Assembly: GCF_028713855.1 (NCBI RefSeq)
Contig: NZ_JAQTNN010000018.1
Location: forward strand, 1-58,795
Source: Sulfuricurvum sp.
Lineage (GTDB): Bacteria > Campylobacterota > Campylobacteria > Campylobacterales > Sulfurimonadaceae
DNA: 58,795 nucleotides
Direction of reading: 5' to 3'
A program made the translations under genes and the position numbers. Below are positions 1-8,199 of this stretch, in pieces (positions within the stretch are counted from its first letter, which is position 1; the number at the start of each line of letters is the position of its first letter). The notes beneath the pieces are model-generated. The model was not told where the DNA came from, did no database searches, and was given only the letters and a program-made list of their open reading frames with translations.

Positions 1-58
1 CGAACCTATAACCTACGGATCCGAAGTCCGTTACTCTATCCAGTTGAGCTACGAACGC
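1..58 (-). tRNA. tRNA-Arg (TCG anticodon), partial
   Basis: On the minus strand the 5' acceptor half GCGTTCG starts at 58, followed by the D arm (AGCTC..GAGT) and an anticodon stem ACGGA/TCCGT closing the loop CTTCGGA, which gives anticodon TCG for Arg CGA codons. The gene runs off the left edge within the T arm, so the 3' acceptor is not visible. It is the last of three co-directional tRNAs and probably belongs to the same transcript. Confidence 0.93.
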
Positions 59-111
59 ACAATCGCCTTCTAAAACATCGTGTATCAAAGGTGTTTCAAA
101 CCAGAAACAAA

Positions 112-189
112 TGGGGTGGGTGATGGGAATCGAACCCACGACCCTCAGAACCACAACCTGATGCTCTAACCGACTGAGCTACACCCACC
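112..189 (-). tRNA. tRNA-His (GTG anticodon)
   Basis: A complete cloverleaf on the minus strand. The acceptor strands are GGTGGGTG and CACCCACC with an encoded CCA, and the anticodon loop TTGTGGT gives GTG. The extra 5' G pairing with the C discriminator is the G-1 identity element typical of tRNA-His. It lies 48 bases downstream of tRNA-Pro. Confidence 0.96.
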
Positions 190-237
190 ATCTGTAATAA
201 AGAATCTGTTTGAAATGATACGAAAAAGAAAAAAACA

Positions 238-315
238 TGGTCGGGGCGAGAGGACTCGAACCTCCGGCCCCTTGGTCCCAAACCAAGTACTCTAACCAGA
301 CTGAGCTACGCCCCG
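238..315 (-). tRNA. tRNA-Pro (TGG anticodon)
   Basis: A complete cloverleaf on the minus strand. The acceptor stem is CGGGGCG/CGCCCCG with discriminator A and an encoded CCA. The anticodon stem CTTGG/CCAAG closes the loop TTTGGGA, giving anticodon TGG. It is the first gene after the promoter at 360-388. Confidence 0.96.
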
Positions 316-359
316 ACCTTCATCTAATCTAACCCGAGTGAGCTAATTAGTGAGGCGAA

Positions 360-388
360 ATTATAGTTGAAAAACCAAAGATTGTCAA
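360..388 (-). promoter_or_regulatory. consensus sigma70 promoter of the tRNA Pro-His-Arg operon
   Basis: Read on the minus strand: TTGACA (388-383), a 17-base spacer, then TATAAT (365-360). Both hexamers match the sigma70 consensus exactly, as expected for a strongly expressed stable-RNA operon. The predicted start is about 353, some 38 bases before tRNA-Pro. Confidence 0.9.
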
Positions 389-447
389 GAGATATGCGTA
401 AGAGTGTGAAAAAATAGATTCTTTTTTAACTATGACGAGACGAAAAC

Positions 448-476
448 TTACAAAGGGTATAGAAATAATGTATAAT
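448..476 (+). promoter_or_regulatory. sigma70-type promoter for the transporter pair
   Basis: TTACAA (448-453), a 17-base spacer, and TATAAT (471-476). It is about 58 bases upstream of the permease start, which has a strong GAGGAGGG ribosome-binding site just before ATG 535. Confidence 0.65.
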
Positions 477-534
477 TGAGTCTTATTGTAAGCAAGGTTC
501 TATGCATAGTATGAGATCGAGTTGAGGAGGGTGA

Positions 535-1902
535 ATGAAAGGTATTTTTCGGAAAAAAGATATGTCCGGTGCTACGGGAGAGTTTCAACGTAGCTTAGGA
601 CTAATGGATGTAACGTTTATCGGTGTGGGTGCTGTCATCGGTGCGGGGATTTTTGTCATTACGGGTCAAGCGGCGGCGACGATGGCCGGGCCTGCAATTG
701 TTTTATCATTTTTACTCGGTGCCGTGATGATCGGTATTACTGCCTTGATCTATGCGGAGCTTAGTTCAGCGTTTCCGGTAGCGGGGAGTGCGTACAGTTT
801 TACGTTTGCTTCGCTGGGTGAAGTGTTTGCATGGTTTGTCGGGTGGAATTTACTGCTCGAATACGGGGTGGCTACTGCTGCAGTCGCCACAGGGTGGTCG
901 GGGTATCTGCGCCGTTTTTTAGAAAACAGTATGAATATTCATATTCCGCAAGCTCTTAGCGGTGCGTATAATCCGACTGCCGGTACGTATATCGATATCA
1001 GTGCGTTCGGGATCATTTTGGCGATTTTTGTCCTTCTGGCGATCGGTATCAAAGAGAGTGCCAAAGTCAATACGGCAATCGTAATGATCAAATTGGCGGT
1101 ACTGGTAACGTTTGTCGTCGTCGGTCTGCCGCACGTTGATTTCCATAACCTCTCCAACTTTTTCCCGTTCGGATGGGAAGGGGTTTGGCACGGGGCTTCA
1201 TTGATTATTTTTGCGTATCTCGGGTTTGATGCGATCAGTACAGTTGCGGAAGAGACAAAAAATCCGGAACGTAATATTCCTTTAGGGCTTATCCTCTCTC
1301 TGGCGCTCTCTGTCGTCTTTTTTATCCTTGTAAGCTTTACCCTTACGGCAATCGTTCCGTATCAAGAACTCAACGTGCCGGATGCTCTTGCCTTTGCCCT
1401 CTATAAAGTCAATGAGCCGTTTGCCGCTAATGTTATCGCATTGGGTGCGGTCATTACGATTACAACGGTTATGATCGTTATGGGACTTGGATTTACCCGT
1501 ATCTTTTTCGCCCTTGCACGGGATGGGCTTTTACCGAAAGCATTGAGCGAAATTCATCCGAAGTTTAATACACCGTATAAAGCAACGCTTATCGGGGGGG
1601 TTATGCTCAGTGTAATGGCAGGGTTAATTCCTCTTAAAACGTTAGCGGAATTGGTCAATATCGGGACACTGTTCGCTTATCTGATGGTAGCGGTAGCAAT
1701 TATCGTATTACGACGTCAAAATATCATTCAGCCCTCTTTTAAAGTTCCTGCGTTTAAAATCCTTATGCCGCTCAATTTCATTTTGATTATTTTTATGATG
1801 GCGGGATTGCCGTTTGAGACGTGGTTGCGTTTTATCGGATGGTCGATCATCGGAATGTTGATTTACGCTTATTACAGCACTAAACGTGCAAAGGCAGAAT
1901 GA
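535..1902 (+). CDS. APC-superfamily amino acid permease
   Basis: A 455-residue integral membrane protein with about 12 hydrophobic segments. The N-terminal stretch reads MDVTFIGVGAVIGAGIFVITG; this Gly-rich unwound-helix motif (GxGxIIGxGIF-like) in TM1 is the substrate-binding hallmark of the APC (amino acid-polyamine-organocation) superfamily. The later EETKNPERNIP segment is also typical of cationic or neutral amino acid permeases of the YfnA/CAT type. It probably imports or exchanges an amino acid across the inner membrane; the substrate cannot be told from sequence alone. The start is well supported by GAGGAGGGTGA immediately upstream. The stop overlaps the start of the following MFS transporter (ATGA), so the two are co-translated. 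Confidence 0.88.
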   Translation: MKGIFRKKDMSGATGEFQRSLGLMDVTFIGVGAVIGAGIFVITGQAAATMAGPAIVLSFLLGAVMIGITALIYAELSSAFPVAGSAYSFTFASLGEVFAWFVGWNLLLEYGVATAAVATGWSGYLRRFLENSMNIHIPQALSGAYNPTAGTYIDISAFGIILAIFVLLAIGIKESAKVNTAIVMIKLAVLVTFVVVGLPHVDFHNLSNFFPFGWEGVWHGASLIIFAYLGFDAISTVAEETKNPERNIPLGLILSLALSVVFFILVSFTLTAIVPYQELNVPDALAFALYKVNEPFAANVIALGAVITITTVMIVMGLGFTRIFFALARDGLLPKALSEIHPKFNTPYKATLIGGVMLSVMAGLIPLKTLAELVNIGTLFAYLMVAVAIIVLRRQNIIQPSFKVPAFKILMPLNFILIIFMMAGLPFETWLRFIGWSIIGMLIYAYYSTKRAKAE

Positions 1903-3125
1903 TGTCGGTATCGGTATGGCGTCAGGTATTGACGCTCCCTGTTATCGTTATTGCGATGGGGTATTTTGTTGACATTTACGATTTGATCCTTTTTGGGGTG
2001 GTTCGTGTTAATAGTTTGAGCGAACTGGGACTCGATAAAGAGGCGATTACCCTGTGGGGATCGTACATCCTTAACGCTCAAATGGGCGGGATGCTGATCG
2101 GAGGGATTCTTTGGGGGATACTCGGGGATAAAAAAGGGCGGTTATCAGTACTCTTCGCCTCTATTATCCTCTATTCTGTGGCGAATCTGCTCAATGCGTT
2201 TGTCACCAATGTTGAACAGTACGCACTGCTGCGTTTTATTGCCGGTATCGGTTTGGCGGGAGAACTCGGTGCCGGGGTAACGCTGGTGGCTGAAATCCTC
2301 CCCAAAGAGCTGCGCGGATATGGGGTGATGAGTATCGCCGCATTCGGCGTTCTCGGGGTTGTTGCGGCAAACATTGTCGCACAGGAATTTGCATGGCGTA
2401 ATGCTTATATTATCGGTGGTATTCTCGGGTTTTCCCTGTTGATTCTCCGACTTCGGGTCAGAGAATCGGCGATGTTTGAGCATCATGCTTCGGATGATGT
2501 GAAAAGGGGGCATTTCTTTGCCCTGTTTACACACAAAAAGCTTTTCAGTAAATACATTAAAGCGATTGTTATCGGGATGCCTCTGTGGTATGTCGTCGGA
2601 ATTTTGGTGATGTTCTCTCCTGAATTCGCAAAAGCGCTTGCAATTAATGGAGAGGTAACTGCGGGTACGGCATTGATGTATACCTACATAGGACTCTCTG
2701 TGGGGGATTTAGCGAGCGGTTATCTTTCGCAGCGGATGAAAAGCCGTAAACGTGCTTATACGATTTTTATGGTTCTCTCGGTTGTAAGTGTCCTTTATTA
2801 TTTCACATTATCGGGTGCAAGTGCGCAATCGTTTTATAGTGCGGTCTTTTTACTCGGCGTATTCTGCGGTTATTGGGCGCTCTTTATCACGATGGCGGCG
2901 GAACAGTTCGGAACCAATATCCGAGCGACCGTTGCAACGACGGTTCCCAATTTTGTTCGCGGTTCGGTGGTTCCGATTACGTCAAGCTTTATGCTTCTTA
3001 AAGGGAGTATGGGGGTTTTAGGTTCAGCTGCCGTGGTAGGTGCGGTAGTCTTTACGATTGCTTTGGTGGCATTGTATTTTACCCGTGAGACGTTTCATGA
3101 GGATTTGGATTATATCGAGGCGTAA
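1899..3125 (+). CDS. MFS transporter
   Basis: A 408-residue inner-membrane protein with about 12 hydrophobic segments. The loop after TM2 carries GILGDKKGRLSV, which matches the major facilitator signature motif A (GxLxDxxGRr). A second charged loop, RLRVRESAMFEHH, precedes the second half. The general style resembles sugar/metabolite:proton symporters. The substrate is unknown. The start ATG overlaps the permease stop by four bases, and a second in-frame ATG follows directly at 1902, so either may be used. Coupling to the amino acid permease suggests related cargo, but that is only inference. Downstream is a double-hairpin repeat that can end transcription. Confidence 0.85.
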   Translation: MMSVSVWRQVLTLPVIVIAMGYFVDIYDLILFGVVRVNSLSELGLDKEAITLWGSYILNAQMGGMLIGGILWGILGDKKGRLSVLFASIILYSVANLLNAFVTNVEQYALLRFIAGIGLAGELGAGVTLVAEILPKELRGYGVMSIAAFGVLGVVAANIVAQEFAWRNAYIIGGILGFSLLILRLRVRESAMFEHHASDDVKRGHFFALFTHKKLFSKYIKAIVIGMPLWYVVGILVMFSPEFAKALAINGEVTAGTALMYTYIGLSVGDLASGYLSQRMKSRKRAYTIFMVLSVVSVLYYFTLSGASAQSFYSAVFLLGVFCGYWALFITMAAEQFGTNIRATVATTVPNFVRGSVVPITSSFMLLKGSMGVLGSAAVVGAVVFTIALVALYFTRETFHEDLDYIEA

Positions 3126-3130
3126 GAGTG

Positions 3131-3191
3131 TCGTCATCTTCGGACTTGATCCGGAGATCTAGCTGGATTCCCGCCTTCGCGGGAATGACGG
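3131..3191. repeat. double-hairpin intergenic repeat, probable bidirectional terminator
   Basis: The outer ends are inverted (CGTCAT at 3132 and ATGACG at 3185). Inside are one hairpin with a GGA-CTTGA-TCC-type stem (about 3142-3153) and a second perfect one, ATTCCCGC-CTTC-GCGGGAAT (3167-3186). The second has the ATTCCC-N8-GGGAAT core of dRS3-type dispersed repeats. It sits exactly between the convergent MFS and thiG genes. Similar palindromes occur at 19391 and 20620. Confidence 0.7.
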
Positions 3192-3194
3192 AAA

Positions 3195-3971
3195 TCAAAA
3201 CTGAATCATTCCATCAATCGGAGATGAGGCAGTCGCATACGGACGTTTGGGTATGCGTCCAGCGAGATAACTCAAACGTCCTGCGATTACCGCATTCTTC
3301 ATCGCTTCTGCCATCAACATCGGATTTTGCGCTTGCGCTATCGCCGTATTCGTCAAAACACCATCAGCACCCAACTCCATTGCTAACGCCGCATCACTGG
3401 CACATCCGATCCCCGCATCGACGATAATCGGCACTTTTACCGCCTCGCGTACAAACACGATGTTATAACGGTTTTGGACTCCCAGCCCTGAGCCGATCGG
3501 AGCGGCTAGCGGCATGATCGCGTGAGCCCCAGCATCTTCGAGACGTCGCGCCATAATCGGATCGTCCGAGGTATACGCCATGATCGTAAAACCGTCACGT
3601 GCTAACACTTCACACGCTTTGATCGTTTCCAAAACATCGGGATAGAGTGTTTTTTGGGTATCGCCGATTACTTCGAGTTTGATCAGATCGATTCCTGTCG
3701 CTTCGCGGGTGAGACGGAAGAGGGTGATGGCCTCTTCCGCGGTCGTACAACCTGCCGAGTTTGGTAAAAATTTAACATTGGTACCCGCAAAGGTATCACG
3801 AAGATTCGGTTCATTCGGGTTGGTGATATTGAGACGGCGAACGGCTACGGTGATAAGCTCCGAACCGCTCGCTAATGTAGCGGCTTTGGTCGTTTCAAAT
3901 GAATCATATTTACCGCTTCCGACAATGAGGCGGCTGCCGAGAGTATATTTTCCGATTTGTAATGTATGCAT
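3195..3971 (-). CDS. thiG: thiazole synthase
   Basis: A 258-residue protein starting [22 protein letters not shown]. ThiG builds the thiazole phosphate ring of thiamine from deoxyxylulose phosphate, ThiS-thiocarboxylate and dehydroglycine in the cytoplasm. Family hallmarks visible are the N-terminal GSGKYDS, the IKLEVIGD strand that carries the Schiff-base Lys, and the phosphate-binding [11 protein letters not shown] and [30 protein letters not shown] segments. I chose ATG 3971 because AAAGGATAGCA gives it a well-placed ribosome-binding site; a TTG at 3986 would add five residues and overlap the purN stop. No thiS, thiH or thiF lies in the window, so the rest of the pathway is elsewhere. It is the last gene of nnr-purN-thiG. 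Confidence 0.95.
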   Translation of the reverse strand: MHTLQIGKYTLGSRLIVGSGKYDSFETTKAATLASGSELITVAVRRLNITNPNEPNLRDTFAGTNVKFLPNSAGCTTAEEAITLFRLTREATGIDLIKLEVIGDTQKTLYPDVLETIKACEVLARDGFTIMAYTSDDPIMARRLEDAGAHAIMPLAAPIGSGLGVQNRYNIVFVREAVKVPIIVDAGIGCASDAALAMELGADGVLTNTAIAQAQNPMLMAEAMKNAVIAGRLSYLAGRIPKRPYATASSPIDGMIQF

Positions 3972-3986
3972 TGCTATCCTTTTCAA

Positions 3987-4541
3987 TCAATCATGTAGAA
4001 TTTTTAGTACGCTGAGAGGAAGTATCTCATGCTCAATCTGGCGAATTTTAGCCGAAAATTCTTCTAAAGTATCGGAGGAATTTTTAGTAAAACTTTTTTG
4101 CAAGATTATCTCACCGCCGTCGAGTTCATCGGTAACCCAATGGACACTCACACCGCATGTTTTCTCGTCACTTTCAAAACTTCGTTCAATGGCGCGCGAG
4201 CCTTTAAAGGCAGGCAGGAGTGAGGGATGAAGATTGATAGAGCGGATATTGGAGGTAAATACGCTCGTGAGTATCCGCATAAAACCGCACAGTACGACTA
4301 GATCCGGATCGTACTCACGGATCATTTCGACCAGTGCCGCATCGTAGGCTTCTCGCGTTTCATACTCTTTATGGTCGCATACTTCAACGGGAATGCCCGC
4401 TGCACGTGCTTTGGCTATTCCAGCCGCATCGGGATTGTTCGTGATAGCACAGGTAATAATGGCGTGCTTACGATGGATTTTTTCGATCAGATTAGCGAGG
4501 TTGGTCCCCTCGCCGCTAAAGAGGGCAACGATTTTTTTCAT
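3987..4541 (-). CDS. purN: phosphoribosylglycinamide formyltransferase (GART)
   Basis: A 184-residue protein that transfers a formyl group from 10-formyltetrahydrofolate to GAR, the third step of de novo purine synthesis. The N-terminal MKKIVALFSGEGTNL is the phosphate-binding loop. INLHPSLLPAFKG carries the catalytic His, and SVHWVTDELDGGEIILQ the catalytic Asp. The catalytic Asn lies in the preceding ITNN-containing region. Length is normal for the family. The start overlaps the nnr stop by four bases, and thiG follows closely, so the three genes form one minus-strand unit. Confidence 0.95.
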   Translation of the reverse strand: MKKIVALFSGEGTNLANLIEKIHRKHAIITCAITNNPDAAGIAKARAAGIPVEVCDHKEYETREAYDAALVEMIREYDPDLVVLCGFMRILTSVFTSNIRSINLHPSLLPAFKGSRAIERSFESDEKTCGVSVHWVTDELDGGEIILQKSFTKNSSDTLEEFSAKIRQIEHEILPLSVLKILHD

Positions 4542-5857
4542 AAGTGGGTAATTCTTTCTATTAAATCAAATGGGCTGAGGGCATAGTTGTTTTTGCCCAA
4601 TTTTTGTGAGGCAAGGGTATGGGCAAGCGATCCTTGGATCGCGGCTTCCAGGGGCGTGTGCCCTTGTGCCAAAAGTGCACCGATGAGACCGCTGAGAACA
4701 TCGCCGCTTCCACCTTTGGCTAATGCTACGGTACCGTGAGGATTGATGTAAAAATTATCTTGTGAGCCGATAATGACATTGGCACCTTTGAGGAGTAAGA
4801 CGATATCGGGAAATGCGCTGCAAAATTGCTCGACATAGCCAAAACGGTCATTTTGCAATGTTTCGGTGTTGATATCGGCAATGCCGCAGATGCGTAATAT
4901 TTGAGTGAACTCTTTAGGATGCGGAGTGAGGACGATACTGCCCCGTTTGAGTAATTTAACAAATAACGGATGATAAAAAATATCGGCGTCTAAAACCAGC
5001 GGGAGTGTGTTGTCGAGTAAGCAGGTAAGCTCATCGTCACAAAACTCCACTCCCAGACCCATCCCTACCGCAATAGCAGTGGTAGTCTCAGGAAGGGAAT
5101 GGTTTTGCATGAGTTCATAAGGGATAAAGACGTTTTCATTGCTGAGAAGACTCACTAGCCCTGTACCAAAACGGAGTGCCGCTGAACCGGCGATAACGGC
5201 AGCACCGACTTTTTCACCGCAGATGAGGGCCAAGTGTCCGTAACTCCCTTTGTGAGTAGAAGCTTTTGTCCGAAGAGGCAGGGACAAATCGGTGGGATCG
5301 AGCAATTGCCATGATGAGGGTATTTCATATCGTGAACGTGAAATTCCCAGATTGGCGACGTGTATCTCCCCTGTGTATTCTTTTGCTGCGTCACTGAAGA
5401 GGCTTCGTTTGAGCCCTCCCATGGTGATGGTAATATCCGCTTTAAACGTATGGGGATCGAGCGTACCCTCAGCAAATAAACCGCTAGGGACATCGCAGGC
5501 TATTTTAAAGGCATCCGAGGCATTGAGGAGATCGAGCAGGTTGCCTGTGGCACGATCGATTGCTCTGTTAAGACCACTTCCAAAGAGAGCATCCACGATG
5601 ACATCGTAACGGGTATCACTCTGATAATGGAGAGAAATACAATACTCCTCTTCGAGCTGTCGTGCGAGGATGCGTCCGTCTGCCCCGTTGTTACCATTGC
5701 CGCAGACGATGAGTATGGATGCATTTGGCTCAAAACGTGTACGAATGAGTTGAGCCATGGATAATGCAGCATGCTCCATCATGATTGTCTCGCTGAGGGC
5801 AAATTTTTCGACGGCCCGACGGTCTAGCGTGTTTACTTCTCGGTAAAGGTTTTGCAT
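4538..5857 (-). CDS. nnr: bifunctional NAD(P)H-hydrate epimerase / ADP-dependent dehydratase
   Basis: A 439-residue fusion that repairs hydrated NAD(P)H. The N-terminal half (about 1-195) is the YjeF_N epimerase domain with VCGNGNNGADGRILARQL and the FGSGLNR loop. The C-terminal half (about 200-439) is the carbohydrate-kinase-like dehydratase domain with THKGSYGHLALICG, LTPHPKEF and the nucleotide-binding GTVALAKGGSGDVLSGLIGALLAQG. The length is a little shorter than the roughly 500 residues of E. coli Nnr. The gene heads the nnr-purN-thiG unit and diverges from kdsD, with only 32 bases between the two start codons. Confidence 0.94.
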   Translation of the reverse strand: MQNLYREVNTLDRRAVEKFALSETIMMEHAALSMAQLIRTRFEPNASILIVCGNGNNGADGRILARQLEEEYCISLHYQSDTRYDVIVDALFGSGLNRAIDRATGNLLDLLNASDAFKIACDVPSGLFAEGTLDPHTFKADITITMGGLKRSLFSDAAKEYTGEIHVANLGISRSRYEIPSSWQLLDPTDLSLPLRTKASTHKGSYGHLALICGEKVGAAVIAGSAALRFGTGLVSLLSNENVFIPYELMQNHSLPETTTAIAVGMGLGVEFCDDELTCLLDNTLPLVLDADIFYHPLFVKLLKRGSIVLTPHPKEFTQILRICGIADINTETLQNDRFGYVEQFCSAFPDIVLLLKGANVIIGSQDNFYINPHGTVALAKGGSGDVLSGLIGALLAQGHTPLEAAIQGSLAHTLASQKLGKNNYALSPFDLIERITHL

Positions 5858-5876
5858 GGATAAAGTCCATTTCGGC

Positions 5877-5882
5877 TATAAT
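5877..5882 (+). promoter_or_regulatory. -10 box directly before kdsD, possible leaderless transcript
   Basis: TATAAT lies only seven bases before ATG 5890, so transcription would be expected to start at or within a base or two of the start codon. No Shine-Dalgarno sequence is visible in this short gap. A TTGCAT 19 bases upstream (5852-5857) is a weak -35 candidate. Confidence 0.5.
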
Positions 5883-5889
5883 TGTATTT

Positions 5890-6858
5890 ATGAACAATGA
5901 TTATATCGCAATAGCCAAAAACACACTTGAAATCGAAGCACAAGCCCTCCGTGAAGGTGCTGAAACGCTCGGATCAGAGATAACGCGTGCCGTAGAAATG
6001 ATTTTGGCATGCAAAGGGAAACTGGTCATTACCGGAGTAGGAAAATCGGGGCTTATCGGGGCAAAGATTGCCGCAACGTTTGCCTCTACCGGAACACCGA
6101 GTTTTTTCCTCCATCCGACTGAAGCGCTGCACGGTGATTTGGGAATGATCGGTAAAGAGGATGCTGTTTTGGCGATCAGCTACAGCGGTGAGAGCCCGGA
6201 ACTCAGCTCTATCCTCCCTCATATCAAGCGCTTTGATATTCCGTTGATCGGAATGACCCGAAATGCCGCATCAACACTCGGACGCTACAGCGATGAAGTG
6301 ATCAATATCAATGTGGAGCAGGAAGCGTGCCCACTCGATATTGCCCCTACCAGTTCAACGACTCTCACTCTTGCGATGGGGGATGCGTTAGCGGTTTGTT
6401 TAATGAAGGCACGTAATTTTCAAAAAGAGGATTTTGCCTCATTTCATCCCGGAGGAGCATTGGGAAAACGGTTGTTTGTTAAAGTAAGCGATTTGATGCG
6501 TACGGCGGATCTTCCGATTGTAAATGAAGAGACTCCGCTCAAAGAGGCAATTTTAAAACTCAGCGAAGGGCGTTTGGGCACGGTGATGCTTACAAACAGT
6601 GAGGGGAAACTTTCAGGATTGCTTAGCGACGGTGACATCCGCCGAGCCCTGCTTGGTGATACGTTCTCGCTGGATACCCCTGCCAAAGTGTATGCTACTA
6701 AAAATCCTCTCGTAATAAACGATGCGACAATGCTTGCCAGTGACGCGCTTGTTCTGATCGAAACAAAAAAAATCCAGTTGCTGGTAGTGACCGACACTAA
6801 CGGCGTAATCCAAGGTGCCTTGCACCTTCATACACTCGTGGAAGCAGGTATCTCATGA
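5890..6858 (+). CDS. kdsD: KdsD/KpsF/GutQ-type arabinose-5-phosphate isomerase
   Basis: A 322-residue cytoplasmic enzyme interconverting ribulose-5-phosphate and arabinose-5-phosphate, the first step of KDO synthesis for lipopolysaccharide. An N-terminal SIS sugar-isomerase domain (about 35-180) shows VITGVGKSGLIGAKIAATFASTGTPSFFLHPTEALHGDLG and ISYSGESPE. Two CBS domains follow (about 205-320), including GRLGTVMLTNSEGKLSGLLSDGDIRRAL. The length matches E. coli KdsD (328). The start agrees with the family N-terminus although no ribosome-binding site is seen, and a TATAAT sits immediately upstream. The stop overlaps the start of the pseudouridine synthase gene. Confidence 0.92.
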   Translation: MNNDYIAIAKNTLEIEAQALREGAETLGSEITRAVEMILACKGKLVITGVGKSGLIGAKIAATFASTGTPSFFLHPTEALHGDLGMIGKEDAVLAISYSGESPELSSILPHIKRFDIPLIGMTRNAASTLGRYSDEVININVEQEACPLDIAPTSSTTLTLAMGDALAVCLMKARNFQKEDFASFHPGGALGKRLFVKVSDLMRTADLPIVNEETPLKEAILKLSEGRLGTVMLTNSEGKLSGLLSDGDIRRALLGDTFSLDTPAKVYATKNPLVINDATMLASDALVLIETKKIQLLVVTDTNGVIQGALHLHTLVEAGIS

Positions 6859-7802
6859 TGCGTTTAAACAAATATATCGCCCACTACTCGACGTACTCGC
6901 GTCGTGAAGCCGATCAGGCTATTCTCGACGGATATGTCCGTATCGACGGTGAAGTCGAAACCAATCCCGCCATTCAGGTAGATGAGCGCAATGCCAATGT
7001 TATGATCAGCGGCAATAAGATCGTTCCGAATGACCAATTTACCGTTATCGTTTACAACAAGCCGCGCGGGGAGCTGGTAACTAAAAAAGACCCTCAGGGT
7101 CGTAAAACGATCTACGATTCTCTCGCGAAACAATACCGCCACTATATCCCTGTCGGACGGCTCGACTTCGCCTCTGAGGGGTTATTGCTCCTCACTGATG
7201 CGTCTCGTGTCGCAACGGCACTCATGACCTCTAAAATGGAACGGGTCTATAAGATCAAAATCAAAGGGCCTGTGTCTGAGGGGATGAAAATCGCCATGGG
7301 TGAGGGATTAGAACTCGAAGATGCCAGTGCCGGAGCGCATGAGCATGCGGATGCGGGTCCGATGAGTTTTGCCCCCTTTTATGCCTATCAGGTGCAAAAA
7401 GACCAAGGGGACTACTCGATTTTAAAAGTAGCTATCGGAGAGGGGCAAAACCGTGAACTCCGCCGCTTTTTCGCCCATTTCGGTGCTGAAATCGTGGATT
7501 TGAAACGTCTTAGTTTCGGAGGGATCGAGCTCAACAATCTCCCTACGGGGAAGGTACGCTTTTTAGAGCGAAGTGAGTATTCAAATTTACGTGAATTTTT
7601 GGATGCCGTAGAAAAAGCGGAGAAGCAGAAACAAAAAAATGAGAAAAAAGCTCCGAAAGTATTCGAAAAATCAGAATCCAAACCCGTGAAAAAGACGTTT
7701 GTTAAAGATAAGGCAAAGGTCAAACCAAAGCCTTCCAACGAACCTTTCGGTACGAATAAATATAAACCTGACTCTAAATTTTCAAAAGGTGGTAAAAAAT
7801 GA
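6855..7802 (+). CDS. rluB: 23S rRNA pseudouridine synthase, RsuA/RluB family
   Basis: A 315-residue protein with an N-terminal S4 RNA-binding domain (MRLNKYIAHYSTYSRREADQ). The catalytic domain contains PVGRLDFASEGLLLLT, whose Asp is the pseudouridylation nucleophile, and GQNRELRRFF, typical of RsuA/RluB/RluE/RluF enzymes. Residues after about 250 form a Lys-rich, low-complexity tail (EKAEKQKQKNEKKAP and onward), as in RluB relatives, and probably aid rRNA binding. RluB is the likeliest member (helix 89 of 23S rRNA) but the exact target is not proven. A second ATG at 6858 could equally be the start. It is coupled by overlaps to kdsD before and yjbQ after. Confidence 0.88.
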   Translation: MMRLNKYIAHYSTYSRREADQAILDGYVRIDGEVETNPAIQVDERNANVMISGNKIVPNDQFTVIVYNKPRGELVTKKDPQGRKTIYDSLAKQYRHYIPVGRLDFASEGLLLLTDASRVATALMTSKMERVYKIKIKGPVSEGMKIAMGEGLELEDASAGAHEHADAGPMSFAPFYAYQVQKDQGDYSILKVAIGEGQNRELRRFFAHFGAEIVDLKRLSFGGIELNNLPTGKVRFLERSEYSNLREFLDAVEKAEKQKQKNEKKAPKVFEKSESKPVKKTFVKDKAKVKPKPSNEPFGTNKYKPDSKFSKGGKK

Positions 7803-8197
7803 AAACACTTACATTTCCAACCAGTCATAAAACACAGTTAATGGATATCAGTGCCGAGGTGAAAGAGGCGGTAATCAAATCAGGAATCAAAGAGGGAATT
7901 TGTGTTGTTTTTACTCCGCATACGACCGGAAGCGTCTTTTTATTTGAAAATGCCGATCAGAACCTTCGACGGGATTTGTTAGCGGCACTCTCTACGGTTA
8001 TCCCGAGCGATGCAAAATATTCTCATGTCGGGGATAACGCTGCGGCACATCTTAAATCGTCTCGCATGGGTGCATCGGTTAGTATACCGGTTTATGAGGG
8101 GCGTCCGATGTTCGGAAAATGGCAAGGTGTTTTCTTCGGTGAATTTGACGGACCTCGCCAAGTGCGGGAAGTCGTTATCAAGGTTATTGCAGGCTAA
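7799..8197 (+). CDS. YjbQ/UPF0047 family protein
   Basis: A 132-residue single-domain protein of the YjbQ family. Signature motifs are FTPHTTGSVFLFENAD, the SHVGDNAAAHLKSSRMG segment, and the C-terminal GKWQGVFFGEFDGPR. Family members have a compact fold with conserved His and Glu residues that bind metal or phosphate; weak thiamine-phosphate-synthase activity has been reported for some, so that label is tentative. It overlaps rluB by four bases and is followed two bases later by rarA, within a kdsD-rluB-yjbQ-rarA operon. Confidence 0.9.
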   Translation: MKTLTFPTSHKTQLMDISAEVKEAVIKSGIKEGICVVFTPHTTGSVFLFENADQNLRRDLLAALSTVIPSDAKYSHVGDNAAAHLKSSRMGASVSIPVYEGRPMFGKWQGVFFGEFDGPRQVREVVIKVIAG

Positions 8198-8199
8198 AA

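Noticed and set aside
96..281. 61-codon reading frame on the minus strand
   Set aside because: It runs straight through the tRNA-His and part of the tRNA-Pro genes; the tRNA structures explain the sequence.
3128..3427. 99-codon plus-strand frame after the MFS gene
   Set aside because: It covers the hairpin repeat and then reads antisense to thiG; no ribosome-binding site and no recognisable protein.
3972..3986. TPP riboswitch or separate promoter before thiG
   Set aside because: thiG begins 16 bases downstream of the purN stop; there is no space for a riboswitch.
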